In this document: positions 13,089 to 26,278 of the stretch, piece after piece
How the letters are laid out: every line of letters begins with the position of its first letter
Numbering within the stretch: position 1 is the first letter of the stretch
Assembly: GCA_028564675.1 (NCBI GenBank)
Contig: JAOVVO010000187.1
Span: 58,057-122,056, forward strand
Length of the DNA: 64,000 nucleotides
Direction of reading: 5' to 3'
DNA from: Onchocerca lupi
Taxonomy: Eukaryota > Nematoda > Chromadorea > Rhabditida > Onchocercidae
Program-made: the position numbers and the translations under genes
Notes under the pieces: model-generated
What the model saw: the letters and a program-made list of their open reading frames with translations, nothing else
What the model was told of the DNA's origin: nothing
Database searches by the model: none

Positions 13089-15939
13089 AAAAGAAATTTA
13101 TAATACAATAAAACGTTCCCTTGGTTCTCAAGCATTTAGCATTGCTAGTTCATCGAATCATACGAATGGAGTTCGATATGTTGGTAATACTTCATCCAAA
13201 TGGATACATCCACCTGGTTTGCTAATTTTTTGATTTCCAATTTTGATGAAAATTTCCAGAATCATCTAGCATCATAATCGTTTCTTTTTTAAAAATATTC
13301 TGAAGTTTTTTTTTTTTTTTTTTCGTGAAATGGTAAGGTAAATTTTACTATTTATAGATGTATTGCTAAATGGTCGCGTTGAATATTCTGTAAAAATGCT
13401 TGGTTTTGCGGAAGTATCAGAACCAAAAGGAACGCATGTTATTCGAGATGCTATTCATGCAATACGGTTTCAATTGCAAGTAATAAGTTTCTTTCTTTCT
13501 TTTTTTTTATTCTTTAATTTTTTTATTTTTTGTTTTTTTTGCTCTTTTTTTTTTTACAAATCTTTAATTTTTTTATTTTTGATCTCTTTTTGAAGATGTC
13601 TTAATTTTAGCCGTAGAATAGTGTTTTAAATTTTATAACAACTGTCATTTGGCGAACTGCTTTCGTAACATATTTCAGAATTCCGTTTTTCGAATTATGA
13701 TCTGATTTAAGAAGAGATATTGGATAATATTTTCTGACAATCAGATAAAAAAAAGTGTTCTGAAGATTGATAATACTAAGGATGAGTTCTATTCCTTCCG
13801 CAGTCGATCACACATATTGGGAAAGATTTTTGAGTTTTGTTGCTCAAAATCTTAAAACAAAAATAAAATCCAGCGATCAGTAAGACTACATCCTATACCT
13901 TTTTAATATTCTCATAACAATTCAGGTAAGTCGAGGAGTAACGGGGCATTCGGGAGCAAAGCTTAAAAAAGTGGATTTGCAAATTAATGTGGATGGTTTA
14001 ACAGTTATCGAAACAAAAACAAAAATGATTTTGTTCAAATATCCCCTCCATCGAATTTCATTTTGTGCCGATGACAAGCAGGTCAAACTTTTTTACAACC
14101 TTTTTTTAGCCTTGTTTGCTGGCAAAGTAGTTGCTAGAAATTGATTTTGTTTATGCATGAGTATTTACATATGTAAATAGTTTGCTTCCCATTATTCAAT
14201 CTTTTCAGTTAAGATGAATGAATAGCATCTAAGAAATTGGTAACCTATCTCCTATAATATCTTTTTTTTTTTTTATATTTCACTCGGAAATAAGGCATGA
14301 AAAGCAGATGAGTGGAAGAATGAAAGTATGAACATACCGGTGATTAGTAAGTCATAGGATACATAGGTAAGTAGACTATTGTTCTGTTCCAGAAAAATAG
14401 TTGAATAATCATCCTCAAAAAACAAGAATATACTCAAGTTAATTGATTGGGGATCAACTCAATGTTTGCATCTGATATTTGCATTAAATGTTTTCTGTAC
14501 CAAATAAAAATTATGTTTCAGGATAAGAGAGTTTTTTCATTTATTGCCAAGGCCGAATCCTCCACTAGACACGATTGTTTTGTCTTTTTAAGTGAGAAAT
14601 TAGCAGAACAGATTACTCTCACCATCGGAGAAGCTTTTGATCTTGCATATCAGGTAAGATTATTTAAGAATTTTAATTGGACATTGAATAGTAGGGTAAT
14701 TTGGCAGTTTATTTTATACATTAGGATTTTATAATTATATTCTCATATACAAGATGAACTACGCTACGAGTTAGAATAAATTGTTTCAAGCTTTAAATGA
14801 TCCATGAAGATTTGGTAGCGAATATGGACGGACTTGGTAATTGGAGAAATCTTAAATTTTAAAGTTTTTTATCAGTAATATGATGTTTAACGCATATATT
14901 TAACACGTGTTTGCTTTGGGTCCATTTTTTTTTTTCGTTTTCTTTCAGAAGTTTCTGGAAAAAAATGGTCGAGATTTGGAAAATAAAAAGCAGTTAATTA
15001 TGCTGAGGAAGCGAATAGCGGAATTGGAACAAGAAAATAATGAGCTTAAGGAGAAACTTTATGCACAACAAAAACAGAAGGTTTTTTGTTGTTCATTCTT
15101 CAGTACAATTTTCGTTAGCATCCTGAAGAATAAGATTTCTTCCGAAGTTCCAAAAAATTTTTTTTAATTCTGTTTCGATGTTTACTATAAATTCTTTTGA
15201 CTAATTCAATTGATAGGAGAGTTCCGTGCCACCTCTGCCAACTTCACCGATGCCTCGTGAACCACCTCCAGGAATCACACCAAATTTAATGAACGATATA
15301 ATACCCGCAATTGTCCCACCGCCAGCTATTCCACGAAGACATCATACAAATACTACGATAATAAATAATCATACGAACGCTATGATGATAAGTGATCCCA
15401 TTGTAAATTTTCCACAGGTTCGATCCTAGCTAATTCTCTAATTTCGAAACTTCATTTTTAAATTCTGATTAGCAACTGATTAGATAAAGCATTTGACGCT
15501 GTGCAGCTTTTTTGACCTAGGACAGTATCCATTTACTATATCTATCGTTTTTTAATCATTAAGAAAGTGATATCTCAGTAAAAGCCTTGGTGTTTTTGAA
15601 TTTTATATCAGTGATAAAAATTATATCAGTTTTGTATTTTGCAGCAGATTTATTAAATAATTTTTTACCATAATTGCTTAGATGCAAGGCTTTTGAAGGA
15701 ATGTAATGTTTTCTTAGCAAAGAATTTATTCCTGTTCCATTTTTTTTTCTAGCATTATTAGGAATAGGATTGGAATGCATTATCTTAATCAACAAATCTT
15801 GCTAGAATTGAACCGAATAATTTCAGAATAGTTTGTTAGATAGGGGAAAATGGTTTCTGAGCTAGAATTTTATTTTTTTAAATGAACTATTTTACTTCAG
15901 GAAGATACCATTGGCTGATGAATCACTTTTAGTTTTTTT

Positions 15940-15974
<35 letters not shown>

Positions 15975-17136
15975 TAGAAATTATTTGATTTAGGATTCTT
16001 AAATTGTTTCTTCTAAATAACGTTTTACTACAACAAATTGCATTATGTTACGGCGGAACTCATCGTTTTTATAAATTCTTAATGGGAGATTTTAGATGGT
16101 ACATACTCAAGTTCTAAAGCAAAAATAGGCCGTAGAAGCAAGGATATCATCTATCCTCTTTAATGTTTTACCATTTATAATTTCATTTATAAAGTACTTT
16201 GAATGATTTAGGTCGGAAGACGTTTAGAAAATTTGCAACTGGATAAAATGGAAGATTTATTCGATGATGAATTTGATCCGCGTGCCGATGAAAGGAAAAA
16301 AGTAGCAGTAGGAGAGAAAAAAGAAAAAGATAAATTTGGCCTTGATCCCTTCGGGGATGATTTCATGAACGATGTCCTTGTATGTCTTTTTGCTCATTAA
16401 TTTCCTTATCTTTTGCTCAACTTTTGATTCAATAATATTATATAACTGTTTAATTCATTGATATATCACAGCATTTCCAATTTTTTATTTTTGTCCAATT
16501 TCTCGAAAGAGAACCACATGAATTACACACGTGACTAGTGAATTTCTTTTACATCTCCAGTAAATCTTTTTGTTTTGTAGAGTCTGGAGCGGAAGCCAGT
16601 TTCCGATGTACCATCTACTTCAGAACACGAACCAACACCGGAACAATTCGATGAGATGTTATCAATAGTAAGAAATTTGAATCTCTTTTTTGAGAGTAAG
16701 AAAAGGCTAAATCAACACTTTATATATTGAATAACAATGTTGTACATGCTATTGTTTTTCTGAAACTGTGATCCCTTTTTTTTGGATTGATTTTTACTAG
16801 TTTAGTAAAAAAGCAGACTTCCGTGGGACAAGAATAATCCAAAATATCTGGAATTTTCATGGGAATATCAGACTAAATTCATGGTGTGGTATCTGAGAAG
16901 AATGGCTTATTTTTTGATTATTCTGGAGTTATATATTTGTAGCTATTGTTGCTTTTCAGGTGGACAAACGATTAACGGAATTACGAGATGGGTTTGCTTC
17001 CGGAATTTTAGCAGTGGGTGATACGGGTGATGCAGCACGTGATCTGCACAATATTTATAGTACAACAGTTCAATCTCCAGAAACAAATACCGGTGAAAAG
17101 GATCAAACAAAAGCCGCGCAAAATGGTCATACTTGA
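13075..17136 (+). CDS. ced-6: CED-6/GULP engulfment adaptor (PTB domain)
   Basis: This cytoplasmic adaptor binds phagocytic receptors of the CED-1/LRP type through NPxY motifs and promotes clearance of apoptotic cells. Nine exons keep frame and give 438 residues: 13075-13216, 13358-13479, 13926-14081, 14522-14653, 14949-15080, 15217-15417, 16212-16379, 16581-16667, 16960-17136. Residues about 45-185 are the PTB domain, entered by KWIHPPD as in C. elegans CED-6, with EAFDLAYQ at its end. Exon 5 (185-228) is a leucine-zipper-like coiled coil (RKRIAELEQENNELKEKL). Exon 6 is proline-rich (PPLPTSPMPREPPPG). Exon 7 has acidic FDDEFDPRA and DPFGDDF motifs typical of clathrin/AP2 binding. Exon 9 starts VDKRLTELRDGF and ends AAQNGHT. 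The start at 13075 follows TTTACAG by seven bases. Domain order and exon joins match the CED-6 family; confidence is high. Confidence 0.93.
15942..15971. repeat. Poly-T tract in ced-6 intron 6
   Basis: A run of about 30 T lies between coding exons 6 and 7 of ced-6. It is low-complexity sequence only. Confidence 0.85.
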
Positions 17137-18836
17137 CCAGATTTTAAGCAATTTTTGCTTTCCGGAAAATTGTTAAAATTACACTGTGCAAATTTTATAC
17201 TACATATTCTTTTGAAAATTGATGAAATTTTATCGAATATTTGAAGAGAGAGAAGTGACTAAAGACATTTGTCAAGAAATAGACAGTAGGAGAGCTCTCT
17301 GCTGAAACAGTACCTAAATGGTTAATTTTGAAGCAGGTCAAGAGAATAAAAGTATGTATTCGCAAGACATATATTTACAAATTTAGTATTTTTATTAAAA
17401 AAGTGCTGTATATTTTAATATTTCATAAAAGCGAAGGAAGCGATGTAACTTAAGAAATTATCTTTTTTCGTTTTTACTGGTAGTCTTATGGGATTTCTAT
17501 AGTAATCAAGCAATATATATTTAGTATAATTTGAATGGATTTTAAGGATTTAACAATTTGAAACTCTATTATTTCAAACTGAAGTTTGGAATTATAATTC
17601 TTAATGTTATATCTTGATTGTAAACAAATGCAATGCCAGCAATTATTTCATCGATTCCTTGCTCATTGTTTCAAACGATCACAAATAGTCGTTAGTTTAG
17701 CGCTAATTTCGGTAGTACTATTTACAGGTCATACGCGTATATAATGTAATTCTTCCGAAAAATTACCCTGGAAGAAGAATGAATTATTTTGCAGAATCCG
17801 AGAATCTGTTAATTTAATTTTGCAAAATCCTCCTGCCTTTTTTACACTTTAGCATTTATCGAAGAACATTTCATGCCTTAATAAGTTTTTCCGCTTGTTC
17901 CTGTTTTTTCTCACTTTTCGGAATTTCTGATATATTGAGGGAAAATTTGCTAGAAATGATTTATTGCATAATATTTGTATGACAATATCACTGAATGAAA
18001 TATAATCTCATTTAACATATATTATTTATCTCTATCAATGCACATTTACTTCTATCGATTTTTATTCAGAAAAAAAAAATGTCTGCAAGTGTATCTTGTA
18101 AATTCATGGAAAAAGAAAACTTGTTATGATTCTTTCACATATATCTAAAATTATAGTCAAGTATAAAAAGACACTGATTTTCCTCGGAATCATGAATCAT
18201 CGACAGATTATTGTTATAGTGAAATCTAGTGAGAATTTAAATCACTATAACAATTCAAGGAAACATTCTGATTTATCACTACTTTTTTTGCTATATGTCG
18301 CGGAAGAATTTGATCATATGTATAGCGTACCCTTATCAGGGTAACCAGTAGTGCATAATAGCAATCAACAAGCATCTTGTCCAGGCTTCAAAAATGGTTC
18401 AATTATTGGGAGAGCTATTTTCATAACAGTCCACGGTATGTTATGTGAAATCTGATTGTCTTTCAATTTTCCCGCTTTTCTTTATTCTCTCTCTCTGTAG
18501 GGGGAAAAGAAAGGCAGTGAAGAGAGTGATTGGAAGGGAATGAAATGAGAGGAGAAAAAGAAAAATGAAGGGACGGGGGAAAATGCGAGAGTGATAAGAA
18601 CTGAGAGATGAAGCCAGTGATTGAGGACGGGAAAGAAATGTCAAAATGGATAGGGATTGAAGATTAAGAGTAAGAAAAGGATTGCTTCAATTTTTTGGTT
18701 TCCTAGATGCTTAATTGCCTATACGGTTAGATTTCTGTAAACATTGTGCTTTGTTTACTTGTTTGTTTATCTCGGTTTATTTACATTTTTTGACTATCTT
18801 CTTCCAATATGTTTCTGGCAATTAATTTGTTTAGTA
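17137..18836. other. ced-6 3' flank and intergenic sequence
   Basis: This AT-rich 3' flank carries possible polyadenylation signals (for example AATAAA near 17346). It has no convincing gene. A purine-rich patch of about 170 bp at 18490-18660 is the reverse strand of a T/C-rich open frame with no recognisable features. Confidence 0.45.
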
Positions 18837-20498
18837 TCTATATAAGTAAAATTATCCTCATGAAAAGGGGCTTTTTGAGTTAACCAGTTGTCTTCGATCA
18901 GTCTGCAATATCACTGTTCTCGAGGCAGTATCAGCAGCAGTTTAATTTCGAAGACAATTTCGACAGCATGAGCGACAGTTGAGCAGGAGGAACAGCAGTG
19001 GTGAAGCTGAAAGAGACGAAAGTTACAAAAGGAAAGTACGACAACACTGTGAGCATTCAAACGATAATTAATGTCTTAATTATTTTTATTTCGTTCATTT
19101 ATTTTTTACTATTTTATTACGACAACACTGTGAGCATTCAAACGATAATTAATGTCTTAATTATTTTTATTTCGTTCATTTATTTTTTACTATTTTATAA
19201 GCGGGATATTGCCTATATCGTATGAACCCAGTAAAGGCTATTGCTGACTTAGGTGACTCACGATAGCAAAGAGAAGCAATCTCCAATCCAATTAAACTAC
19301 AAATCAAATTATTAACTGTCAGATCTAGAAAAGGGGAAATAATGGTAGATAGGGGATATTAAGTTTTAACAGCGCGACATAGTTTCAAAGGGACCAATAA
19401 ACCGTAAGGATCAACATGTTTGCCGCCAACAAATCATAAAGCGACATAATGAATGGGGAGGACTCCTGAAGGATTTGAAGGGTCAAGACTTCGAAGTTTG
19501 CGTCAGTTTTAGTCATCCAGTTCGACCGCAAGAGGAGTTCAAGTTCAAACTCAGTCACAAGTCAATTTCGAGGATAGTTCAGATGTAATCGATCTGCTGT
19601 AGTTCATCCAAATAATGCCTAGCAGAAGATGAAAGTTATCGTAATCGCAGAAGAAGCATTAATACAATTGATTGCAAACAAACGGAGGTTGAATGGGCTT
19701 CAACGAATGAGTGAAAAAATGGCTCAAAAAAGTACCGAGAATGCAGCAGAGACTTCAGGATGCACGTTTGCATGCCCGGCTGAAAGTGGCTGAAGCGTCA
19801 AATACGACTTCGCATTCAACAATCACGTGATTATAATCGCCTTGCATTCCGGTACTATCCAGCTGATGGTTATAGTTGGGCCAGCTTGTTTTCATCATGG
19901 TTATAGTTAGGTCAGCTTGTTGTACCATGACTGAAGTGTGTTCTTATTGCTAGGCTCTAAAATTTAATGGAGAAACGAAAGGAAATGTGTTGCGCCGCCG
20001 AAAAAATTAATCTCTCCCGACTTGGAGAACCATCAGAGGCATTAAAAGCTTGGCTTGCCAGATATACTGTCAAATCAAAGATTTCTAAAATCGAGAAGTA
20101 CAACTCCTCCTTGCAAATGACGTCTTGATGCAGAAATTATAGTAGTCCAATTCATGCCAACTTTCAAAGTGAAAGGACAAATTTATTATAAAGCCAGCTC
20201 CCTGCTAATTGTCAATAATAGAGTTGGAGGAATCTTTTTCAGAGATGCATCAGAAGAAACTGGTAAAACCTCCCTAATTAGATTGATTTTGGCAACAGTT
20301 CGATCCTAAAATGATATTAACTTAGCTTTTGCATCATCCGGAATAGTTGCAATATTGCTATCAGATGGAAGAATTGCTCATTCCGCTTTGAAATTGCCAT
20401 TGAACGTGCAATTCATTGAAACCTCCATATACATTTTTATTTATATAGACTAGCTTTACCCGGTCATGTATTGCCATACTAGGTACAGTCCAGCTAGT
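18837..20498 (+). mobile_element. Degenerate, internally deleted Helitron (Helitron 1)
   Basis: The element appears to run from A|TCTATATAA at 18837 to CTAG|T at 20494-20498, the expected A-T insertion and TC...CTAG ends of Helitrons. From about 19690 broken frames read like a Helitron Rep/helicase protein. They show an STPR-like piece (QRMSEKMAQ), then RLRIQQSRDYNRLAFRYYPAD, then EVCSYC and ALKFNGETKG, LGEPSEALKAWLA, IEKYNSSLQMTS and FMPTFKVKGQIYYKA. The sequence then jumps directly to a PIF1-type Walker A region (ETGKTSL), LAFASSGIVAILL and HSALKLPLN. The Rep catalytic segment that should lie between is missing. The last 50 bp contain a partly paired terminal segment between two CTAG boxes (20450 and 20494). 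The ends are inferred by resemblance to Helitron 2. Confidence 0.72.
19037..19198 (+). repeat. Perfect 81-bp tandem duplication
   Basis: Positions 19037-19117 and 19118-19198 are identical copies beginning TACGACAACACTGTGAGC. The 81-bp unit is a multiple of three, so one frame runs through both copies and encodes two identical hydrophobic 27-mers. It lies inside Helitron 1. Perfect identity suggests a recent event or an assembly artefact. Confidence 0.9.
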
Positions 20499-21028
20499 AT
20501 TTACTATATTTACTTTTTTTTTTCGCTTATTTGTTTAATCGACTTACTTTTATGTTAATTTATTTCGTCCAAAATATGCTGCTATAATAAAGCTGGTAAT
20601 TTAGGTGTCTATCACAATTCAATTTTATTGTTAAACTTATTAATTTTTCTAAAAATTCTCTTTCTTAATGATGATGATAGTTATGTGATGCTATTCGAAT
20701 TACTTGTTTTATTCTTTCTTCTTCCAATACTAGTTTTATTTGTTTGTTCTTTTACTTTTTTTGCTTTTGAAGTTTTCGAAAATAACTATACATGGGGATT
20801 TTTTTCTCAAAGTATTTTATGATATCAAAAATCATCAGATTGTTTATTTCAAGTTTTAATTAAGGGTTTTTAATGATAACTTTATTTCTATCACTTTCAA
20901 TTATTCTTTTTCCTTAAAATTTAATCTGTCATGTTACAAACGTTAGAAGAGGAACTAATTTCAACGTACCATTTAACAAATAATGATTTATTTCAGTTTT
21001 TCTCTGGTAACTCTTTTTGAAATTTAAT

Positions 21029-24000
21029 ATGACAGAACTGGAATACAACAATATCTATCAGGAGCATATGGGCATAATGGTATTTTTTTTCTTGTATAAG
21101 TTTAGCGGAGAGTCAGGGTATGTAGAAGTATTGGAATAGGATAAATATAGATAAGGCAAAAATAAATATAGATGTGTAGATGAGACAGAAGAGCAAATGA
21201 TAAATGGTGTAGACGAAGATGATATAGTGAAACCGTGCAATTTGATGTGAATTAATTTTGATGTCAAAAAACAAGTGAAGGTTGAGTTAGGTAATTATAA
21301 TACTTGAAAGCTTGACCTATATAATGATGATATTGGAACCATATGAATGAAGTTGGAATTAGCTAATATATCGCTAAGCTAGGTGAGTATGACACTGAAC
21401 TAGGTAAGCATAATTTTTGAGTTAAGTCAATAAAAAACATAGCATTGGAACTAAAAAGTAAAAATTTATTTCTTAATCAAGTTCATGTGTAATTTTAATT
21501 TACGAAAAGTCGAATTCACTGAAACATCAAAAATTGAAGTTGTAATTTTGATGATTTCTTAAGATTCATTTTTTTCACCTACTGGTTTTTTACAGCATCA
21601 TGGACGCATCAAATTGGGCGATTCGCAAATAAATTTTAAAAATATGAAAAATAACCGATTGCAAACAATCGATTCATCAGAAATCGAAAAAATAGATTGG
21701 ATGCGAATTGGGAATAAGCCTGGTATACGAATATGCCTGTCTTCTGGAATTCGTCATCGTTTTGGTGGATTCGCTGAAAAGGTGTAGCAAGTTTTTTTTT
21801 TTATATGGCAAAAATGTTCATTTCAAGTTTTGAAAATATATTCTTTTCATTAACATTTTCTGCTTTCATATCTTTCTGTTGTCAAGTGGTTTGAACTCTT
21901 AATTATAGGACTTTGAAGAAATCAAAAAATTTGCTCTTGATAGATGGAATATTGATGTTGATCCAGTTGAACAGTGTATTAAAGGCTGGAATTATGGAAA
22001 AGCGGAAGTGAAAGGTGAGTTTTTTCTTGCTATAATTATCAGGTTTTTTTTCCTGTTCCAATTACTTTGTTAAATTCTGCGCTTTCATTCGGTAGAATTT
22101 TGGTAGGAGTTTGAATTTCATTTGGTAGAATTTTTTAATGCAGTATTTCCATTTGATTAAGACTTGTTGCAGGACAAGTACTCGAATTTGAAGTGGACGA
22201 TAAACCATGCTTCGAAATTCCACTCAACACTGTAAGTAATTGCACAGCTGGAAAAAGTGAAGCAGCTTTGGAATTTCATCAAAGTGATGATTGTTCCGTA
22301 TCGCTGATGGAAATGCGTTTTCATATTCCAACAGATCCAGATGCTGATGAAGATGTCGATCCAGTAGAAGTACTTTTCCTTGTTTCATTAAGTCGAGCTT
22401 AATTATACAATTGTTTTTAAGATCTTTAAAATAATTCGGAACTCTTTATTCGATTTCTGTAGGTTTTTTGTTTCATTTATAGCTACCATCATCAAAAAAA
22501 GATATGTCTTTTTTACAGGAGTTCCGACGGGCTGTAATGCAGTATGCTGGAATTGAAACGGAAACAGATCAACCGGTAGCGATTTTGCAACAGATCCTCT
22601 GCACAACACCTCGGTAACGAAGTTTTGTTTACTTTTAAAACTTTATAAGACAGGATCAGATAATATATTGTCTTATGAATTGATTTGAACTGTTTATGAA
22701 ATTCAAGTCTGTGATCTATTTTAAGATCTCAATCTATTAAAATATTTGCAGTGGTCGATACGATATTAAGGTCTATCAAAAGTATTTATCGTTGCATGGT
22801 AAAACATATGATTACAAAATTCCAATTCGCACGATAATGAGACTATTTTTATTACCCCACAAAGATGGGCGTCATATGTATTTCGTGGTAATTTTTCACT
22901 TATTCAATTCTTTTGTTAAATTTGTATATAGAAATATTATTTCTTACTCGAGAAATATTAAGCATTTTATATATGTCAACTCACATGTTCGGTTTTTATT
23001 TTTGGATTTCTAATTTTCTATATTTAAGATAAGTTTGAACCCTCCAATTCGTCAAGGTCAAACTCGCTATCACTTTTTGGTGCTTGAATTTTCGAAAGAC
23101 GAAGAGGTTGATCTGGACCTAGGCCTTACAACGTATGCCTTCATTTATTGAATTTGTTGTTAACATTATATTTGCGTTTTCAATAAGATGACAGAAATGG
23201 AATTGTATTGATTTTTCCAGTGAGCAGTTAAAAGAACAGTACAAGGGGAAATTAGAAAAACGAATGAGTGGAACTGTGTTTGAAGTTGTATCAAAAATAT
23301 TTCGAGTTATGGTTGATATGAAAATTACGGTTCCCGGAAGTTTTGTTGGGTATGTATTTATATTCCTATTATTATCCGTACTTTCAGAGTTCATAAATGT
23401 AATTCGAAAGAATATTGCGTAAATTGAAAATTTCCATATTTCTACAGGCATTCTGGAACTCCAGCAGTCATGTGTGCTCACAAGCAAGCTTCAGGATTTT
23501 TATATCCATTGGAAAAAGGATTTGTATATGTTCATAAGCCACCGATGTATATTCGTTTCGAGGAGGTGTTTATAGTTTTCTTTTTTCTTTTCTTAAAGTC
23601 TCAACGGACCCTTCGCAGCCAAGAAAATAAACTCTTTTTTGAAGAAATAAATTGTCAGAAATTCTGAAACTCTTTTTATGCTTCTATTTGATGCCAACAT
23701 ATTTTGATATAATTAATTTCAGATAAGCTGTGTTAATTTTGCTCGATCCGATGTTTCAACTCGTTCTTTTGATTTCGAAATTGAGATGAAAGGCGGCAGT
23801 TTATTGATTTTCAATAGTGTTGAAAAGTTCGTCATTTAATTCAGTAATAGTTCTTTATACTTTCTATGTTTTTATGCATTTATCATATGTGTATACATAG
23901 CTGTATATGTATTGATAGCCTTTATTTCTGATACCATTTCAGAGAAGAATATAATCGTCTGTTCGACTTCGTGAACAATAAACACTTGAGAATCAAAAAT

Positions 24001-26278
24001 GCGAAACGACTGGTTTGTTGTTAAATAAATTCAAGCATCTGATTTCAAAAACTTACTGATTTTTCGGATTAATTTAATATTATTTCAAAGTTTAGTGGAA
24101 TTGTAAAAGGTAAAATGCATTACAGGATAAACCAACATATACAGAAAATCTTGGTGATAGTGACGAAGAGTTGGATCCTTACAAAGAGACGCTAAAACAA
24201 GAGGCAAGAAATAAGGAAGCGGCAGAAAGTGATGATGATACGGACAGTGAAGATAGTTTGTGGTTTTGCTTCTATAAATTTTTAGTGTTTGATAGGAAAT
24301 AAATGTACATCAATGATAATATTTGTTGTAATAGTATTTAAGTTGTAATTATTACTATTCATATGTTACGAATATATGATACATCACGGGTTATGGCTTC
24401 TATGGCTTCTGGAAATATTGAGATGTCGATCATTAAGCTAAATTTTTAATTTTGAAACCAATCTGCCATTTGTTTATCCTTTTTACTTAATTTCTTAACA
24501 CCTACAAAATCTCTTTTAGATGATTACGATCTCGAAGAAGATCTGAAAAAAAGAAAACGAAGTTCATCAGAAAATTCAGGAAGTGAACCAGATGAAGAAT
24601 ACGATAGTGATGTCACTGAATCATCAGAGAGTGGTTCTGGTGACCACAAACGGAAGAAATCTCCAAAATCAAGGAAGAAGGTCTTTCTTCATCATTATTT
24701 AATAATTTAAAAGTAAACTAAATTTGTCCTTGAATTTTTAAGAAATCTCTTCATTCATCTTTTTATTGCAAAAGTCCCATTTACTATTCTCGGATCAAAT
24801 AAATATTGTGTCCTTTAGTGGGTCATTACGAAGAACCTTAACCATGTGGTTAAAAATTCATCTGGTTCGAATTTTTTTTGTTTTAATAGGTTGTGATATG
24901 CACATTGAAAAATTCCATTCCACTTTTCATTCATAACGCATAAGCACTAGAGTGTGAACTTAATAAAATACTTTTTTTTAACTAACGAATTTTTGCAGGA
25001 TTTATCGAAATCTGCAAGAAGTACCAGACGAGAAAAAAGGAAAAAAGATCCAAATGCTCCGAAAAAGCCCCAATCAGCATATTTTATTTGGTTCGGTGAA
25101 AATTATTCGAATTTTAAGAAGGAAGGAGTCTCTGTAACGGAGGCAGCCCAGAGAGCTGGAAAAATGTGGAAAGTAATTGACGAAGAAATTAAAAAGGTTC
25201 CATACTTGTTGAGATGTTTTATGAGTTTAAGTTTCGAAACGATTTTATTAATCGTTTTTTTGTTTTGTTTTGTTTTTCAATATCTTTGAAGTTAATTTTC
25301 TTCAGAAATATGAAGAAAAAGCGAAAGAAGATAAAGAAAGATATGCTAGAGAGATGAAAGAATATATAGCAAAAGGAGGGCCTGCATCTGCTGCGACGTC
25401 AGCAAATCTAACTAAAAAAATGAAGTCAAAACCAAAGTAATGCAAATTTATATTTAAAAGTTATTATGATAAACAGTTTGTGAGTCTGCCGAATTTCCAA
25501 ACTTCTGCCTTCAGTAAATTCTTAAATTTTGATTTTTGAGGTTTTTTTTTAAATAATTTATTAGACACCTTTAAGACAAGTTAATTAGTTTAACATGATG
25601 TAATGATATATATATATATATTTTCTCATATATTTATATGTTCTCAAGCGATTTTTACTTGGAATTTTAGTTTAGTAATTTTCTAATTTTAGTTCGCCCG
25701 TAAAACTGCACTCGAGGCCAAAATCAAAAGAATATATTAGTGATACAGATAGTAGCAACGAATCAAAGAAGGATGAAGAGGAGAAGGTTCTTTACTTAAA
25801 ATTATTCTATGCTTGGCATACCTGTCAAGTTAACGACTTATCCGTTTTTGAATTGATGCGTCGATAAAAAAAGTGAACAAGCCAAGTTATAAAGTTGCTT
25901 TTTCATTGGCTGAATATCTAATAGTTTGCAACTTAGGCGGCAAGTATCATAGAACACATTGTAACTTTTCAGATAAATTTATAACAGATATTTTTAGCAA
26001 AATATTTAATTACCTACTTCTTGAACAAATCAAGTAATTATTCAGTTTACAAATTGTTCGACTGTTTAATTTCTGAAGAAATAAATTACTTGTTTAGTTA
26101 CTTAAGTTAAAAAAAAAAAAAGGAACAAATGATAATTTATTTGTTTAGTTTCTAAAAGTCATCATTTTCCTTATTTTTGAAGCATTTATCGAATTTCTCA
26201 AGGTAAAAAGTGAATCATTGGTTTCAGGATTTCAAATCGGAAAGTAATGATAGCAATAATGAGGACGATGATTCATAA
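21029..26278 (+). CDS. SSRP1, HMG-box subunit of the FACT histone chaperone
   Basis: With SPT16 this nuclear protein forms FACT, which disassembles and reassembles nucleosomes during transcription and replication. Seventeen exons keep frame and give 686 residues (human SSRP1 709): 21029-21079, 21596-21781, 21909-22014, 22173-22369, 22519-22613, 22752-22887, 23029-23132, 23221-23349, 23448-23565, 23723-23826, 23943-24012, 24126-24255, 24520-24680, 24999-25196, 25306-25436, 25693-25786, 26228-26278. The N-terminal PH-like and SSrecog regions read CIKGWNYGKAEV and CTAGKSEAALEFHQ. The middle Rtt106-like domain includes LHGKTYDYKIP, MRLFLLPHKD and KGFVYVHKPPMYIRF. Residues about 433-529 are acidic and Ser-rich. 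One HMG box starts near 546 (KDPNAPKKPQSAYFIW). The tail is acidic. An acceptor TTTATTTCAG lies about 30 bases before the ATG. C. elegans HMG-3/HMG-4 are the counterparts. Confidence 0.95.

Noticed and set aside
21058..21267. 69-codon minus-strand frame, Ser/Thr/Pro-rich
   Set aside because: It is antisense to SSRP1 exon 1 and intron 1 and has no splice or start support.
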